Source: Clostridia bacterium | GTDB taxonomy: Bacteria > Bacillota > Clostridia > DUPQ01 | Direction of reading: 5' to 3' | Length of the DNA: 37,967 nucleotides | Assembly: GCA_030590175.1 (NCBI GenBank) | Contig: JAUUZE010000003.1 | Span: 1-37,967 of the forward strand | Part shown: in pieces, positions 16,319 to 25,889 of the stretch | Position numbering within the stretch: position 1 is the stretch's first letter | How the letters are laid out: each line of letters opens with the position of its first letter | Position numbers and translations under genes: made by a program | The notes under the pieces: generated by a model | Seen by the model: the letters and a program-made list of their open reading frames with translations, nothing else | Database searches by the model: none | Told to the model about the DNA's origin: nothing

Positions 16319-17308
16319 ATGGATATAATAACTATCAGATTAAGTGATAATAAACTGATTATGTTAGATCAAAGAAAATTACCGTTAGAAATTTCATATT
16401 ACATTGCTAAAACTAAAGAAGAAGTTTTTTATGCTATTAAAGAAATGGTTGTAAGAGGTGCACCGCTAATTGGTGTAACCGCAGCTTATGGTATGTATAT
16501 TTCATATTTAAATGGTGAAAACTTAGAAGAAGTTGCAGATTATCTAGCTAAAGCAAGACCAACTGCTGTTAATCTTACATGGGCAATTGATAAAATGATG
16601 AAGGCTCATTATGAAGAACGAGGTCTTTTAGAACAAGCAAAAGCAATACATCAAGAAGATGTGGATACGAATTTTTCTATTGGTAATCATTTAATAAAAT
16701 TATTAGGGAAGAAGCGTAATATTTTAACACATTGTAATGCAGGTATATTAGCTACAACAAAATATGGGACAGCTACTTCACCATTTTATATTGGAAAAGA
16801 TTTAGGTATAAATTACAAAGTTTATGCAGATGAAACTAGGCCACGATTACAAGGTGCTAGCTTAACAGCTTTTGAATTAATGGAATCAGGAATTGATGTA
16901 ACTGTTATTACTGATAATATGGCAGCCTATCTAATGAGCAAAGGTTTAATTGAAGCTGTTATTACAGGTTGTGATAGAGTAGCTGCAAATGGTGATGTAG
17001 CAAATAAAATTGGTACATTAAATGTATCTATTATTGCTAAATATTATAATATTCCCATGTATATTGCTGCACCTTCATCAACTATTGATATGTCTCTAAA
17101 AAGTGGTGAGTTAATACCTATTGAAGAGCGAGAGTCTTGGGAAGTTACTAGTCGTTTTGGTAAACAAATGACACCTAATGAGACTAAAGTCCTAAATCCT
17201 GCATTTGATATAACACCAGCTTGTAATATAACCGCTATTGTTACTGAAAAAGGGATAATCTATCCACCATATAGTAAAAACCTAAAGGAGCAATATGAAC
17301 AAAGTTGA
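16319..17308 (+). CDS. mtnA: S-methyl-5-thioribose-1-phosphate isomerase family (aIF2B-like)
   Basis: 329 residues. Diagnostic motifs are VVRGAPLIGVTAAYG, THCNAG with the catalytic Cys139, TRPRLQGASLTAFEL and GCDRVAANGDVANKIGT with the catalytic Asp219. The family converts methylthioribose-1-phosphate to the ribulose form in methionine salvage. Close relatives act on 5-deoxyribose-1-phosphate or ribose-1,5-bisphosphate, and the sequence does not separate these by eye. No other salvage gene (mtnK, mtnB, mtnD, mtnN) is in the window. It follows nadE by four bases, with GGAG overlapping the nadE end, and its last 14 bases overlap pxpA. Confidence 0.9.
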   Translation: MDIITIRLSDNKLIMLDQRKLPLEISYYIAKTKEEVFYAIKEMVVRGAPLIGVTAAYGMYISYLNGENLEEVADYLAKARPTAVNLTWAIDKMMKAHYEERGLLEQAKAIHQEDVDTNFSIGNHLIKLLGKKRNILTHCNAGILATTKYGTATSPFYIGKDLGINYKVYADETRPRLQGASLTAFELMESGIDVTVITDNMAAYLMSKGLIEAVITGCDRVAANGDVANKIGTLNVSIIAKYYNIPMYIAAPSSTIDMSLKSGELIPIEERESWEVTSRFGKQMTPNETKVLNPAFDITPACNITAIVTEKGIIYPPYSKNLKEQYEQS

Positions 17309-18038
17309 TATAAATTGTGATATGGGTGAAGGTGGATTATTTGATGAATCCATTATGAAATATATTAAAAGTGCAAATATTGCCTGTGGATATCATGCAG
17401 GTAATGAAGAAATAATGAAAAAAACAATTTATATGGCAAAGGAACAAAATGTTATTGTAGGCGCACACCCTGGGTATGATGATTTAGAAAATTTTGGTCG
17501 TAAAGAATTAAATTATGAATACGATTTAGTTATTGCCATTGTGCTTCAACAATTACATACATTTTATAAAATAGCCTGTGCAGAAGGTGCAAGTATGGCT
17601 TATGTGAAATTACATGGAGCCTTATACAATAGAGTAGCAGATGATGATAAATTAGCAGAAAAATTGCTTTACTATATAACCTTAGAATATCCTGGAATTT
17701 CTTTTTTATCATTAGCGTTATCTCCAATGCAACGTGTTGCAGAGAAAATGGGGATTTCTTGTTATCATGAAGTATTTGCAGATCGTGCATATGAAAATGA
17801 TGGTACATTAGTTTCTAGAAGCAAAAAGGGCGCAATTATTACTGATGTAGATGATGTGAAAAAGCGAGTATATCAGATGGTATCAGAGCAAACAGTAAAT
17901 AGTATTAACTTAAAAGACATTCCAATTATTTGTCAATCAATATGTGTTCACGGTGACTCTTTACAAGCGCTATCTTTGTGTCAGGGTATTTATGAACATC
18001 TATCATTAAAAGGAGTAATTATTGAAAGTTACATGTGA
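17295..18038 (+). CDS. pxpA: 5-oxoprolinase subunit A (LamB/YcsF family)
   Basis: 247 residues, normal length for PxpA. Signatures are VDINCDMGEGGLFD at the N-terminus, ANIACGYHAGN, VGAHPGYDDLENFGR, VKLHGALYN, and CVHGDSLQAL near the end. With PxpB and PxpC it forms the ATP-dependent bacterial 5-oxoprolinase, which opens pyroglutamate (5-oxoproline) to glutamate in the cytoplasm. The ribosome binding site (AAAGGAG at 17284-17290) lies within the end of mtnA, and the start overlaps mtnA by 14 bases. The 3' end overlaps pxpB by 17 bases. Confidence 0.95.
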   Translation: MNKVDINCDMGEGGLFDESIMKYIKSANIACGYHAGNEEIMKKTIYMAKEQNVIVGAHPGYDDLENFGRKELNYEYDLVIAIVLQQLHTFYKIACAEGASMAYVKLHGALYNRVADDDKLAEKLLYYITLEYPGISFLSLALSPMQRVAEKMGISCYHEVFADRAYENDGTLVSRSKKGAIITDVDDVKKRVYQMVSEQTVNSINLKDIPIICQSICVHGDSLQALSLCQGIYEHLSLKGVIIESYM

Positions 18039-18675
18039 ATATGCAAAGATGGGAAGTAATCATGTATTTGTGCGATTTTCTCATGTGATAGATAAATTAA
18101 TTAATCAACAAATTCGCCAGGTATATCAAACACTGATTACAAAACAACCACTAGGGTTTATTGAAGCATATTTTGCTTATGGCAGCTTAACTGTTCAATT
18201 TGATTTAACAATTACTACTTATAAAGCCATGAAAAAAGCTATTTCTCTTATTATTAGTGATACAACTATAACGAAAGTTACAAGTGGAAATGAAGTTATT
18301 ATTCCAGTTACTTATAATAACGAAACAGGACTTGATTTAGATTATGCAAGTGATTACTTAAAATTATCAAAAGATGAAATTATTGATATTCATAGCAGTG
18401 GCCAATATTTGGTATATATGATTGGTTTTTTACCTGGGTTTTGTTATTTAGGTGGGCTAGACAAAAGAATCCATATACCAAGAAAAAAGACACCGCGATT
18501 AATAGTACCAAAAGGAAGTGTGGGCATAGCAGCTTCACAAACGGGTGTATATCCTTTAGATAGTCCAGGAGGTTGGCAGATTATTGGTCGAACAAACCTA
18601 AAACTATATAAACCATATGACAAATCGCCATTCTTAATACTACCAGGTGACAAAGTGAGGTTTATTAAAAAATGA
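18022..18675 (+). CDS. pxpB: 5-oxoprolinase subunit B (KipI family), TTG start
   Basis: 217 residues. The start is a TTG at 18022, supported by AAAGGAG (18008-18014) seven bases upstream and by homology beginning immediately (MKVTCEYAKMGSNHVFVRF). The KipI/PxpB signature GFLPGFCYLGGLD, then IHIPRKKTPR, then GSVGIAASQTGVYPLDSPGG is complete. It works with PxpA and PxpC in ATP-dependent pyroglutamate hydrolysis. The Bacillus homologue KipI was also described as a kinase inhibitor, but with the full pxpABC set here the enzymatic role is more likely. Four bases overlap pxpC. Confidence 0.95.
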   Translation: MKVTCEYAKMGSNHVFVRFSHVIDKLINQQIRQVYQTLITKQPLGFIEAYFAYGSLTVQFDLTITTYKAMKKAISLIISDTTITKVTSGNEVIIPVTYNNETGLDLDYASDYLKLSKDEIIDIHSSGQYLVYMIGFLPGFCYLGGLDKRIHIPRKKTPRLIVPKGSVGIAASQTGVYPLDSPGGWQIIGRTNLKLYKPYDKSPFLILPGDKVRFIKK

Positions 18676-19526
18676 TAAGACAAGTATTTTTAATAAAGAA
18701 TCCAGGAATGTATACATTGATTCAAGATGGAGGGAGAATAGGTTTTCGTCACTATGGAGTACCTGTTTCTGGAGCCGTTGATAAAAAAGCGCTAAATCAA
18801 GCAAATTATCTAGTTTATAATTCAAAAGATTGCCCATGCCTTGAAATATTATCAACTGGTATTGAGTTATTAGCATTGGATGATTGTTATATTGCTTTTA
18901 CTGGGGCTTTAGCTACTATACTAGTTGATCAACAAGTTGTTAATTCCTTTCAAACTCTATTAATAAAAAGTGGACAAACTATTATAGTAAAAGCACTGAA
19001 AAGTGGTTTGAGAACATATTTAGGAGTACATGGGGGTTTTGTATCTGACATATTAATGGGTTCAGCTTCAGTGGATGAGCGAATTTTAATAGGAAGCCGC
19101 TTAAAAAGAGATGATATCTTAACAACCAATGAACCGCTTACTAATTTATCTATTCGTACCATTAAAAGACCAGTTTATGATAATCATTATAGAGTTATAA
19201 TAGGCCCTGATAAACATAAATTTTCACCAAAAGAAATTAAAAAATTCTTTAATAATTCATATAAAGTAACTGCTAAATTAAGTAGAATGGGAATCAATTT
19301 AAAAGGGAATAAAATTGAGCATATAGATGGAGCAGATGTTCTTAGCCACCCTGTGATATTTGGATCTATACAAATACTAGCAAATGGACAACCAATAATT
19401 TTATTAGCTGATGGGCAAACAACAGGTGGTTATGCAGTTATTGGTAATATATGTGATGATGATTTATATAAATTAGGTCAAGTAAAAACAGGTGATTTAA
19501 TAACATTCTCAAAAATAAAAGGATAA
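18672..19526 (+). CDS. pxpC: 5-oxoprolinase subunit C (KipA family)
   Basis: 284 residues, somewhat shorter than many KipA/PxpC proteins (about 300-330). Typical motifs are LIQDGGRIGFRHYGVPVSGAVD, YLGVHGGF, RMGINLKGN, and GSIQILANGQPIILLADGQTTGGY near the C-terminus. It completes the 5-oxoprolinase. The start overlaps the pxpB stop (ATGA), and the gene ends only four bases from the stop of a convergent small gene. No hairpin terminator is visible there; a run of eight T follows at about 19538-19545. Confidence 0.95.
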   Translation: MIRQVFLIKNPGMYTLIQDGGRIGFRHYGVPVSGAVDKKALNQANYLVYNSKDCPCLEILSTGIELLALDDCYIAFTGALATILVDQQVVNSFQTLLIKSGQTIIVKALKSGLRTYLGVHGGFVSDILMGSASVDERILIGSRLKRDDILTTNEPLTNLSIRTIKRPVYDNHYRVIIGPDKHKFSPKEIKKFFNNSYKVTAKLSRMGINLKGNKIEHIDGADVLSHPVIFGSIQILANGQPIILLADGQTTGGYAVIGNICDDDLYKLGQVKTGDLITFSKIKG

Positions 19527-19530
19527 TTTA

Positions 19531-19773
19531 TTAATTGTTTTTTTTATTAGGATCTTTAGAACCTGAAAGATTAAAGCTACTATTAACGCTATGCTCAACA
19601 TTTTTGTAGCCTTCATTTTTATGTTTCTTTCTAATTAAACCATAATATAATAATACTAATGCACACAAAGTGGCTGCAACACCATAGAAGATATCTCCTA
19701 TTTGAAACAAACTAAATGCAAAAATACCAACGATGATTCCACCAATAGTCATGGTGATTGATTTACCTTTCAT
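19531..19773 (-). CDS. Small two-helix membrane protein, unknown function
   Basis: 80 residues on the minus strand. A Lys-rich start (MKGKS) is followed by two hydrophobic stretches (about 7-27 and 29-46), then a basic polar tail ending KKNN. The reading frame is supported by a clear AGGAGG about six bases before the ATG and by an extended -10 upstream. I do not recognise a family. It converges on pxpC and diverges from the small gene at 19896. It is probably a monocistronic inner-membrane protein. Confidence 0.75.
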   Translation of the reverse strand: MKGKSITMTIGGIIVGIFAFSLFQIGDIFYGVAATLCALVLLYYGLIRKKHKNEGYKNVEHSVNSSFNLSGSKDPNKKNN

Positions 19774-19795
19774 ATAGACCTCCTAATTTCATATA

Positions 19796-19804
19796 ATTAT
19801 ATCA
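19796..19804 (-). promoter_or_regulatory. Extended -10 promoter for the small membrane protein
   Basis: On the minus strand this reads TGATATAAT, a TGn-extended perfect -10. No -35 at normal spacing is seen. The predicted start is near 19789, upstream of the AGGAGG site. The perfect palindrome ATATAATTATAT (19791-19802) overlaps the box. Confidence 0.5.
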
Positions 19805-19854
19805 TAAAAGATAGATATTTACTTAAATTAGTAGGTTAATTGTAAAATTTTGTA

Positions 19855-19863
19855 TGGTATAAT
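19855..19863 (+). promoter_or_regulatory. Extended -10 promoter for the 19896-27789 unit
   Basis: TGGTATAAT carries a perfect TATAAT (19858-19863) with the TGn extension. The -35 region (GTTAAT at 17 bases) is poor, as is common with extended -10 promoters. The predicted start is near 19870, just upstream of AAAGGAG (19881-19887). Confidence 0.6.
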
Positions 19864-19895
19864 TAACACATATTTTTTACAAAGGAGAAATATAA

Positions 19896-20051
19896 ATGAA
19901 GTATGAATATAAAGTTGTTAATATCGTGAAATTTAAGCTTGAAAAATATGCTGAAAAATTAAATGAATATGGCTATGAAGGATGGAAATTAGTTTGCGTT
20001 GATAATAGTATGCATTACTTTATAAAAGAGCTAAAGGAAGGGACTTTTTAA
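19896..20051 (+). CDS. Small DUF4177-like protein
   Basis: 51 residues from the ATG at 19896, nine bases after AAAGGAG. MKYEYKVVN at the start, LEKYAEKLNEYG in the middle and YEGWKLVCVD near the end fit the DUF4177 pattern (a short beta-alpha-beta domain with a GWEL/GWKL motif). Function is unknown. The stop overlaps the next ATG by one base (TAATG), so the pair is translationally coupled. No membrane segment. Confidence 0.75.
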   Translation: MKYEYKVVNIVKFKLEKYAEKLNEYGYEGWKLVCVDNSMHYFIKELKEGTF

Positions 20052-20392
20052 TGGAAAAAGTTTTTTTAATTACTGCTACTGATCAATTAGAAGCATTTTT
20101 AATTGAATCAATATTGAAAAAAAATGAGATTTCATCAAATATTCAGCTTATTCCTCAAGAAAGCAAACCAAAATATAATCAAGAAGCTAATAAAGCTAAT
20201 ATATTTGTTGATGAAGAAAACTATGAACAAGCTATCAAATTAATGGATGTTATTGTTAATGAGCGACTGGAAAAAGAAGAGAAAAAAGAAGAATCACGTT
20301 TATTTACAAAAAAACAGCTATTTTTTGCAATTTTAACAACAAGCATATTTCTAATAATGGTTATTTGGATTGTTGTATATGCTATGAAATAA
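20051..20392 (+). CDS. DUF2007-like protein with C-terminal membrane anchor
   Basis: 113 residues. The N-terminal 70 (MEKVFLITATDQLEAFLIES, then ANIFVDEENYEQAIKLMD) match the DUF2007 'putative signal transducing' fold, a small ferredoxin-like domain. A charged E/K-rich linker (about 72-85) and a single hydrophobic helix (about 91-111) follow, so the soluble domain is held on the cytoplasmic face. Coupled to the DUF4177-like gene by a one-base overlap. The polysaccharide lyase starts 22 bases downstream, but a functional link to it is not evident. Confidence 0.75.
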   Translation: MEKVFLITATDQLEAFLIESILKKNEISSNIQLIPQESKPKYNQEANKANIFVDEENYEQAIKLMDVIVNERLEKEEKKEESRLFTKKQLFFAILTTSIFLIMVIWIVVYAMK

Positions 20393-20413
20393 GCATGAAA
20401 ATGAGAGGGTTTT

Positions 20414-22255
20414 ATGGAGACTATTAACTGGAAAAATGTTGCAGAAAAGATAAGCAAAGAATCATGGGCAAGTACCATGTATCAAACAATGAAAGATAAT
20501 GTTGATGATTATATCAAGACATATCATGATGATGCTAGTGATGTGGCAGGGTGGGGACATAATTATCACTGTACTGAATGCTCGGGACGATTACAATTTG
20601 ATATTAATAAAAGAAATAGCCATGTGTGTAGTGTTTGTGGCAAAGTTAACAGTGGTAACCAAGGACAAGATGATTCTTGGACAGCTACATACCGTGGGAA
20701 AAGTTGTACAACTGCATATCAAGCAGCAATTATATATAATATTAATGGGGGACAACAGTATATAAACTATATAAAAAAAGTAGTTAATTTCTTTGCTGAT
20801 CATTATGATGAATTTAAAGCATGGTCTCCAGCGAAACGATTTGAAGGAAAATTAACAGGTATTAATTTAACAGATGCTGCTCATATGATTCAAATTTTAT
20901 TTGCATTAGATATGACACGTACTCAATATTCACAAAGAGAATTAGATAAATGGTATGAGAAATTATTTGTAAGACAAGCTGCAATGTATGAGCAATATTC
21001 AAATAAAATATATAATATTCCAGTATGGATGAAATGTGCTGAGGGAATGATTGGGATTTTCTTTAATAAGCAAGTTACGATTGATAATGCATTTCACTCA
21101 CGCTTTGGAATAATGGATCAATTAAGAAGAGGAGTAACAAAAGATGGCATGTGGTTTGAAGCTTCACCACATTATCATTTTTATTGTGTACAACCAATAA
21201 CATATTTATTATATTTTGTAAAAAAATATGATAGAGAAATTAGTACACAACAAGAATTAGTTGATTATGTTGAACAGTTATATTTATTTCCATTAAAAAA
21301 TTCTTTTAGAAATGGTTTTACACCTAATCCATGTGATGGATGGCCAGGTACTTATATTGAAAAATATCGTGCTCAATATGAATATGCTGCTATGTTATTT
21401 GATAATCCATATTTTAAACAAACTGTTGGAACATTTTATAAAGGAAATGATTTACCAACTATAGAACGATTATTATTTAATCAAGGATATCAATCAGATG
21501 GGCTACCTAAGTTTGGATCACAGAATTTTGAAGATTCCTTTAGTGTAATGCTTAAAAATGATATAACAGAAGTTTATCTAAAAACAGGTATAAAAACTAT
21601 TTGTCATGCTCATCCTGATGTTATGACTTTTGAGCTTTGTTTTTATGATGACTTAGTGTCTACGGATCTTTCTAGTAATGGATATGGTAGTAAAATATTT
21701 AATGAATGGCAGCGAAAAAGTATTAGCCATAATACTGTTGTGATTAATCAAATAGATCAACGATATGAACCAGTTGGAGAAGGTATATGGCCTGAAGGTA
21801 TTGTTGAATATTTTGATGATAAAACGATTAAAGCAAAATCAAAAAATGTATATGAATGTTGTGATTATACTAGAGAGTTTAATATAAATGATAATGTAGT
21901 TAGCGAAAAGTTTTTAGTTAAAGGTGTTGAAGATTATACTATTGATTGGTGCTTTTATTGTAAAGGTGAAGTGAAAATAAGTAGCCCATATAAAAAAATT
22001 GATAGTTTAGGTGATGAAGAGGGATATCAACACTTATTTGACATAAAAGAGATTGATGGTAGTAGAAATCAGCGGATTTCCTTTGTTTTACCAGATAAAG
22101 TAATTCATTTAGATATGAAAGGTCATAACGATAGCAAAATCTATATAGTTAATAGTTATACAAAAACTTTCCAAGAAACAAGGTATGGGGTTATAGTTAG
22201 AAGACATGGAGAAAGCACATTGTATGAATGTACTTATACTTGTGAGCTTACATAA
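20414..22255 (+). CDS. Heparinase II/III-like polysaccharide or oligosaccharide lyase
   Basis: 613 residues. A zinc-ribbon-like knuckle lies near the N-terminus (Cys53-Cys56 and Cys72-Cys75), as in related Paenibacillus-type heparinase II/III proteins. An alpha-toroid region (about 110-350) has GMWFEASPHYHFY and PNPCDGWPGTY. A beta-sheet C-terminal domain starts near 390 with HAHPDVMTFELCFYDD, and the segment WQRKSISHNTVVIN is the heparinase II/III C-terminal signature. Such enzymes cleave uronic-acid-containing glycans by beta-elimination; the precise substrate (heparin, alginate, ulvan-type or exopolysaccharide) cannot be assigned. There is no signal peptide, so it probably acts on imported oligosaccharides. 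GAGAGGG precedes the ATG. The GH78-like gene follows 18 bases later. Confidence 0.85.
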   Translation: METINWKNVAEKISKESWASTMYQTMKDNVDDYIKTYHDDASDVAGWGHNYHCTECSGRLQFDINKRNSHVCSVCGKVNSGNQGQDDSWTATYRGKSCTTAYQAAIIYNINGGQQYINYIKKVVNFFADHYDEFKAWSPAKRFEGKLTGINLTDAAHMIQILFALDMTRTQYSQRELDKWYEKLFVRQAAMYEQYSNKIYNIPVWMKCAEGMIGIFFNKQVTIDNAFHSRFGIMDQLRRGVTKDGMWFEASPHYHFYCVQPITYLLYFVKKYDREISTQQELVDYVEQLYLFPLKNSFRNGFTPNPCDGWPGTYIEKYRAQYEYAAMLFDNPYFKQTVGTFYKGNDLPTIERLLFNQGYQSDGLPKFGSQNFEDSFSVMLKNDITEVYLKTGIKTICHAHPDVMTFELCFYDDLVSTDLSSNGYGSKIFNEWQRKSISHNTVVINQIDQRYEPVGEGIWPEGIVEYFDDKTIKAKSKNVYECCDYTREFNINDNVVSEKFLVKGVEDYTIDWCFYCKGEVKISSPYKKIDSLGDEEGYQHLFDIKEIDGSRNQRISFVLPDKVIHLDMKGHNDSKIYIVNSYTKTFQETRYGVIVRRHGESTLYECTYTCELT

Positions 22256-22273
22256 TAGCTTAAGGGGAGATTA

Positions 22274-25069
22274 ATGAAAAATTGGATTTGGGTGAAAGAT
22301 GGCTCACCAAGTGAAAATGTAGTTGCTTGTTTTAGAAAGCAATTTATTTGTAAAACCAATATAAAAACCATGGTTTCTATTAGCGCAGATACTCGATATG
22401 TTTTGTATATAAATGGCCATGAAGTAGGACAAGGACCTATTCGTTCCACAAAAGAGAGATGGTTTTATGATGAATATGATATCACTCCGTATTTAGATGA
22501 AGATTATAATGTTATTGCTATTAGTGTGTGGGACTATGGCATGTCTACCTACCAGAGTATTGCTAATCAAGGTGGGGTTATTTTTTCAGTTAAACAAAAT
22601 GAAACATATATTTGCCAATCTGATGACAGTGTAAAAAGTGCTATTAATACTGGTATTAAATCCAAAACTGTAAAACGTAATGTTAATTTAGGATTTATGG
22701 AATATTTTAATGCAAATAAATTTGATTCTATGTGGATGAAAAAAAGCTTTGATGATAGTGGCTGGAATAATAGTATAAATATAAAAGATGATTGGGGAAA
22801 TTTACACCAAAGACAAGTAAAGTTTATGGATCATCAATTAATAAGACCACAAAATATTTATTCAATTAAAGAAGTAATTCCAACTATAAAAAATATTTCA
22901 GTTAATTTGCGACCAACTATGTTTCCAAATAGAAAAGATGCTAATGCATCTATATTTTCTGGATTTTTAGGGTTTTATATTACAAGTGCAAGTGATCAAT
23001 CAGGATTTATTAACTTTCCTAACAATAAATGGAATGGTGTTTTTGGTGATTTAAAAATTGATCAAACATATTATAATGTGGATAATATTAATCGTAAAAC
23101 TGCCATAAAAATTAAAAAGGGGAAACAACTATTATTAATGAATATTGCTGCAAAGCATGATGACTTATATTCGCATATGGAATTTTCATTTGATGAAGAA
23201 CTTGTTTATTCTGATTTTTTTACCATTGGACCTACTACGTATATTGAAAATAAAACAGATGGTTATAATAAAATATACGGTGGATTAGAAAATTATGAGC
23301 GTTTATCAGATTTAAGTGATACACATAAAAACATATATGAATTAGCACCTAATTTAGAATCTGTACGTAAATTAATTAAACCTATTAGTAACGAATATGT
23401 ATTTTTTGATGAATATATTTTATCGCTGGTTGAAAATAAGAAAGTAGTTAATGAACGTATAGTTTTATCTAAAGATAATGGACTATTACATGGAAATACC
23501 TTGCCAACTATTTTAGAACCACCTACGAATGGAACTGATTTAGAAGTTGTAGTTGATTTTTATGATATGTTTGTTGGAAATATTGGTTTTTCCATAAAAA
23601 GTGATGCTAATATAATATTAGATATATATGGGTTTGAAAATCTATTTGAAGATGAAATTGACTTTACTTTTGGATTAAATAATGGGATTAGATATATTAC
23701 AAAAGAAGGTTATCAGCAATATACAACTTTTACTCGTCTAGGATTTAGGTATCTGATGTTAACTTTTAGAAATATGACAAAACCAATAGAAATATATTCG
23801 CTAACTGTTAATCAAAGAAGTTATCCTGTAGGACGGAATGGGCATTTTAGATGTGATGACTACCTGTTAAATAAAATATATGATATATCTAGACGAACAA
23901 ATCAACTTTGTTCAGAAGATACATTTACTGATAGCCCAACCTATGAGCAGGCTTTTTGGTCAGGAGATGCACAAGTCTCTTCAATGGTTAGTGCATATTA
24001 TTTTGGAGAAAAAAACTTAGTTAAAAACTGTATTATGCAAGTACCATTATCAAGGGGAAATACTAAATTATTAGCAGCATTAATGCCTACTGATTGGGAA
24101 ACTGCAATTCCACTTTGGACAATGAATTGGATAATTACCATAGATGAATACATATTTAATACAGGAGATGACAGTGTAATAGAAGAACTATATGAACCTG
24201 TAAAAGAAACACTTAAGTATTATACAAATTTTATTGAAGAAGATGGTGCTTTTAATATTTCTGCTTGGAATATGATTGACTGGGCACCTATGGATATACA
24301 TAATCAAGGAGTTATGACAGCACAGCAAGGACTCTTGGCTCATTGTTTTGAGATATTTGAAAAGATGGCTATTAGATTGCAAAAAGATGAAGCAAAGTTA
24401 TTCAATGAAGAAAAACTTAGATTATTAACATATCTTGATACAAAATTATGGTTAGAAAATGAGCAAGAGTTTGTTGATGGTTATACGCATAAATATGGAT
24501 TGTCTAAAACTGTTGGTATGCAGACTCATGTAATGCTTTATCAATATGATTTAATAAAAGATAGCGTAAAAAAAGAAATAGTTTTAAAGAAAATACTAAA
24601 CAAACCAAAACATTGGCTAGATGTAGGCTCACCTTTTATGCTTTTTTATCTATTCGATATATATAATAAACATGGAAAACATCAAAGGATATTAGACGAG
24701 ATAAGAAACAGATGGGGAATGATGTTACGTTATGATTCTTCAACCTGTTGGGAAGTATTCCCTGGTTTTTATGAGAATTCTAGAACAAGGAGTTATTGTC
24801 ATTCATGGTCATCTTCGCCTGGATATGTTTTTATTAAATATTTATTAGGATTTTTACCTATAGAAGAAGGATTTAATAAAATATCGCTAAAAATCCCAGA
24901 TGTTGATATAAAATGGTGTGAAGGAAGTATACCTACACCGCATGGTAGAATAGATGTTAGGTGGAGCACAGAAAATAATCAACAAGTTTTCCATGCTAAA
25001 GTTCCAAAAACTATTGAAATCGTTTTGCAAATAAATGATAATTGGAATATAGAAATTGAAAGGATTTAA
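22274..25069 (+). CDS. GH78-like alpha-L-rhamnosidase
   Basis: 931 residues. N-terminal beta-sandwich domains ([18 protein letters not shown], then [15 protein letters not shown]) are the carbohydrate-binding region of bacterial rhamnosidases. A catalytic six-hairpin (alpha/alpha) domain spans about 530-850, with the acidic signature [16 protein letters not shown] (Asp553, Glu558), the counterpart of the DCPxREQxxWxGDAQ motif of GH78. A C-terminal beta domain starts after [16 protein letters not shown]. The CP-R residues of the classic motif are SPTY here, so it belongs to a divergent branch and substrate preference may differ. No signal peptide. AGGGGAG precedes the ATG. The ZIP gene starts two bases after the stop. 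Confidence 0.85.
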   Translation: MKNWIWVKDGSPSENVVACFRKQFICKTNIKTMVSISADTRYVLYINGHEVGQGPIRSTKERWFYDEYDITPYLDEDYNVIAISVWDYGMSTYQSIANQGGVIFSVKQNETYICQSDDSVKSAINTGIKSKTVKRNVNLGFMEYFNANKFDSMWMKKSFDDSGWNNSINIKDDWGNLHQRQVKFMDHQLIRPQNIYSIKEVIPTIKNISVNLRPTMFPNRKDANASIFSGFLGFYITSASDQSGFINFPNNKWNGVFGDLKIDQTYYNVDNINRKTAIKIKKGKQLLLMNIAAKHDDLYSHMEFSFDEELVYSDFFTIGPTTYIENKTDGYNKIYGGLENYERLSDLSDTHKNIYELAPNLESVRKLIKPISNEYVFFDEYILSLVENKKVVNERIVLSKDNGLLHGNTLPTILEPPTNGTDLEVVVDFYDMFVGNIGFSIKSDANIILDIYGFENLFEDEIDFTFGLNNGIRYITKEGYQQYTTFTRLGFRYLMLTFRNMTKPIEIYSLTVNQRSYPVGRNGHFRCDDYLLNKIYDISRRTNQLCSEDTFTDSPTYEQAFWSGDAQVSSMVSAYYFGEKNLVKNCIMQVPLSRGNTKLLAALMPTDWETAIPLWTMNWIITIDEYIFNTGDDSVIEELYEPVKETLKYYTNFIEEDGAFNISAWNMIDWAPMDIHNQGVMTAQQGLLAHCFEIFEKMAIRLQKDEAKLFNEEKLRLLTYLDTKLWLENEQEFVDGYTHKYGLSKTVGMQTHVMLYQYDLIKDSVKKEIVLKKILNKPKHWLDVGSPFMLFYLFDIYNKHGKHQRILDEIRNRWGMMLRYDSSTCWEVFPGFYENSRTRSYCHSWSSSPGYVFIKYLLGFLPIEEGFNKISLKIPDVDIKWCEGSIPTPHGRIDVRWSTENNQQVFHAKVPKTIEIVLQINDNWNIEIERI

Positions 25070-25071
25070 TT

Positions 25072-25887
25072 ATGTATGATTGGTTTATAGGGTTATCCCA
25101 TATTACACAAGCTTTAATAGGAACATTATTTACATGGTTTGTAACAGCAGCTGGGGCATCACTAGTCTTCTTTTTTAAGACAATTAATAAAACAATATTA
25201 AATTTTATGTTGGGAATTGCTTCAGGTGTTATGATTGCAGCTTCATTTTGGTCTCTATTAGCCCCAGCTATTGAATTGGCTGAAGAAACAAGTAATAAAC
25301 CATGGCTTGTTGCGGCTATAGGATTTTTATTAGGTGGTCTCTTCTTATTCTTAGCTGATAAGTTGCTACCGCATATTCATGCAAATGCACATAATCAGCA
25401 AGCAGAAGGAGTTAAGACCTCTTGGTCTCGTAGTACATTATTAGTATTATCAATTACATTACATAACATACCAGAAGGACTAGCAGTAGGAGTAGCCTTT
25501 GGGGCTGTTGCATCTGGGATACCAAATGCTTCTATAGCAGCTGCTATTGCTTTAGCAATAGGTATTGGGATACAAAACTTCCCAGAAGGTGCAGCTGTTT
25601 CAATTCCTTTAAGACGAGAAGGAATGTCTAGAAGAAAAGCTTTTATGTATGGCCAACTATCAGGTGTGGTTGAACCAATTGCAGGGGTTTTAGGAGCTTT
25701 TGCAGTTATAAGTATGAGATCAATCTTACCATATGCTTTAGCATTTGCTGCTGGCGCCATGATTTATGTTGTGGCGGAAGAATTAATTCCAGAAGGAAAA
25801 ATTGGTGGGAAAATTAGTGATATAGCAACTATTGGTGTTATGATTGGATTTGCAATTATGATGACCCTTGATGTTGCGTTAGGATAA
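25072..25887 (+). CDS. ZIP-family metal transporter (GufA-like)
   Basis: 271 residues with eight predicted transmembrane helices. The metal-binding helices carry [15 protein letters not shown] (helix 4) and [17 protein letters not shown] (helix 5), the hallmark of the ZIP/GufA group that imports Zn2+ and other divalent metals. A short His-containing loop ([13 protein letters not shown]) lies between helices 3 and 4. The long N-terminal segment includes [14 protein letters not shown]. It lies in the cytoplasmic membrane. It is packed two bases after the GH78-like gene and two before the thioesterase, so it is transcribed with them, without an evident functional reason. Confidence 0.92.
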   Translation: MYDWFIGLSHITQALIGTLFTWFVTAAGASLVFFFKTINKTILNFMLGIASGVMIAASFWSLLAPAIELAEETSNKPWLVAAIGFLLGGLFLFLADKLLPHIHANAHNQQAEGVKTSWSRSTLLVLSITLHNIPEGLAVGVAFGAVASGIPNASIAAAIALAIGIGIQNFPEGAAVSIPLRREGMSRRKAFMYGQLSGVVEPIAGVLGAFAVISMRSILPYALAFAAGAMIYVVAEELIPEGKIGGKISDIATIGVMIGFAIMMTLDVALG

Positions 25888-25889
25888 AA

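Noticed and set aside
19791-19802. Palindrome ATATAATTATAT as an operator
   Set aside because: It consists only of A/T and overlaps the -10 box; such palindromes are expected by chance in this composition.
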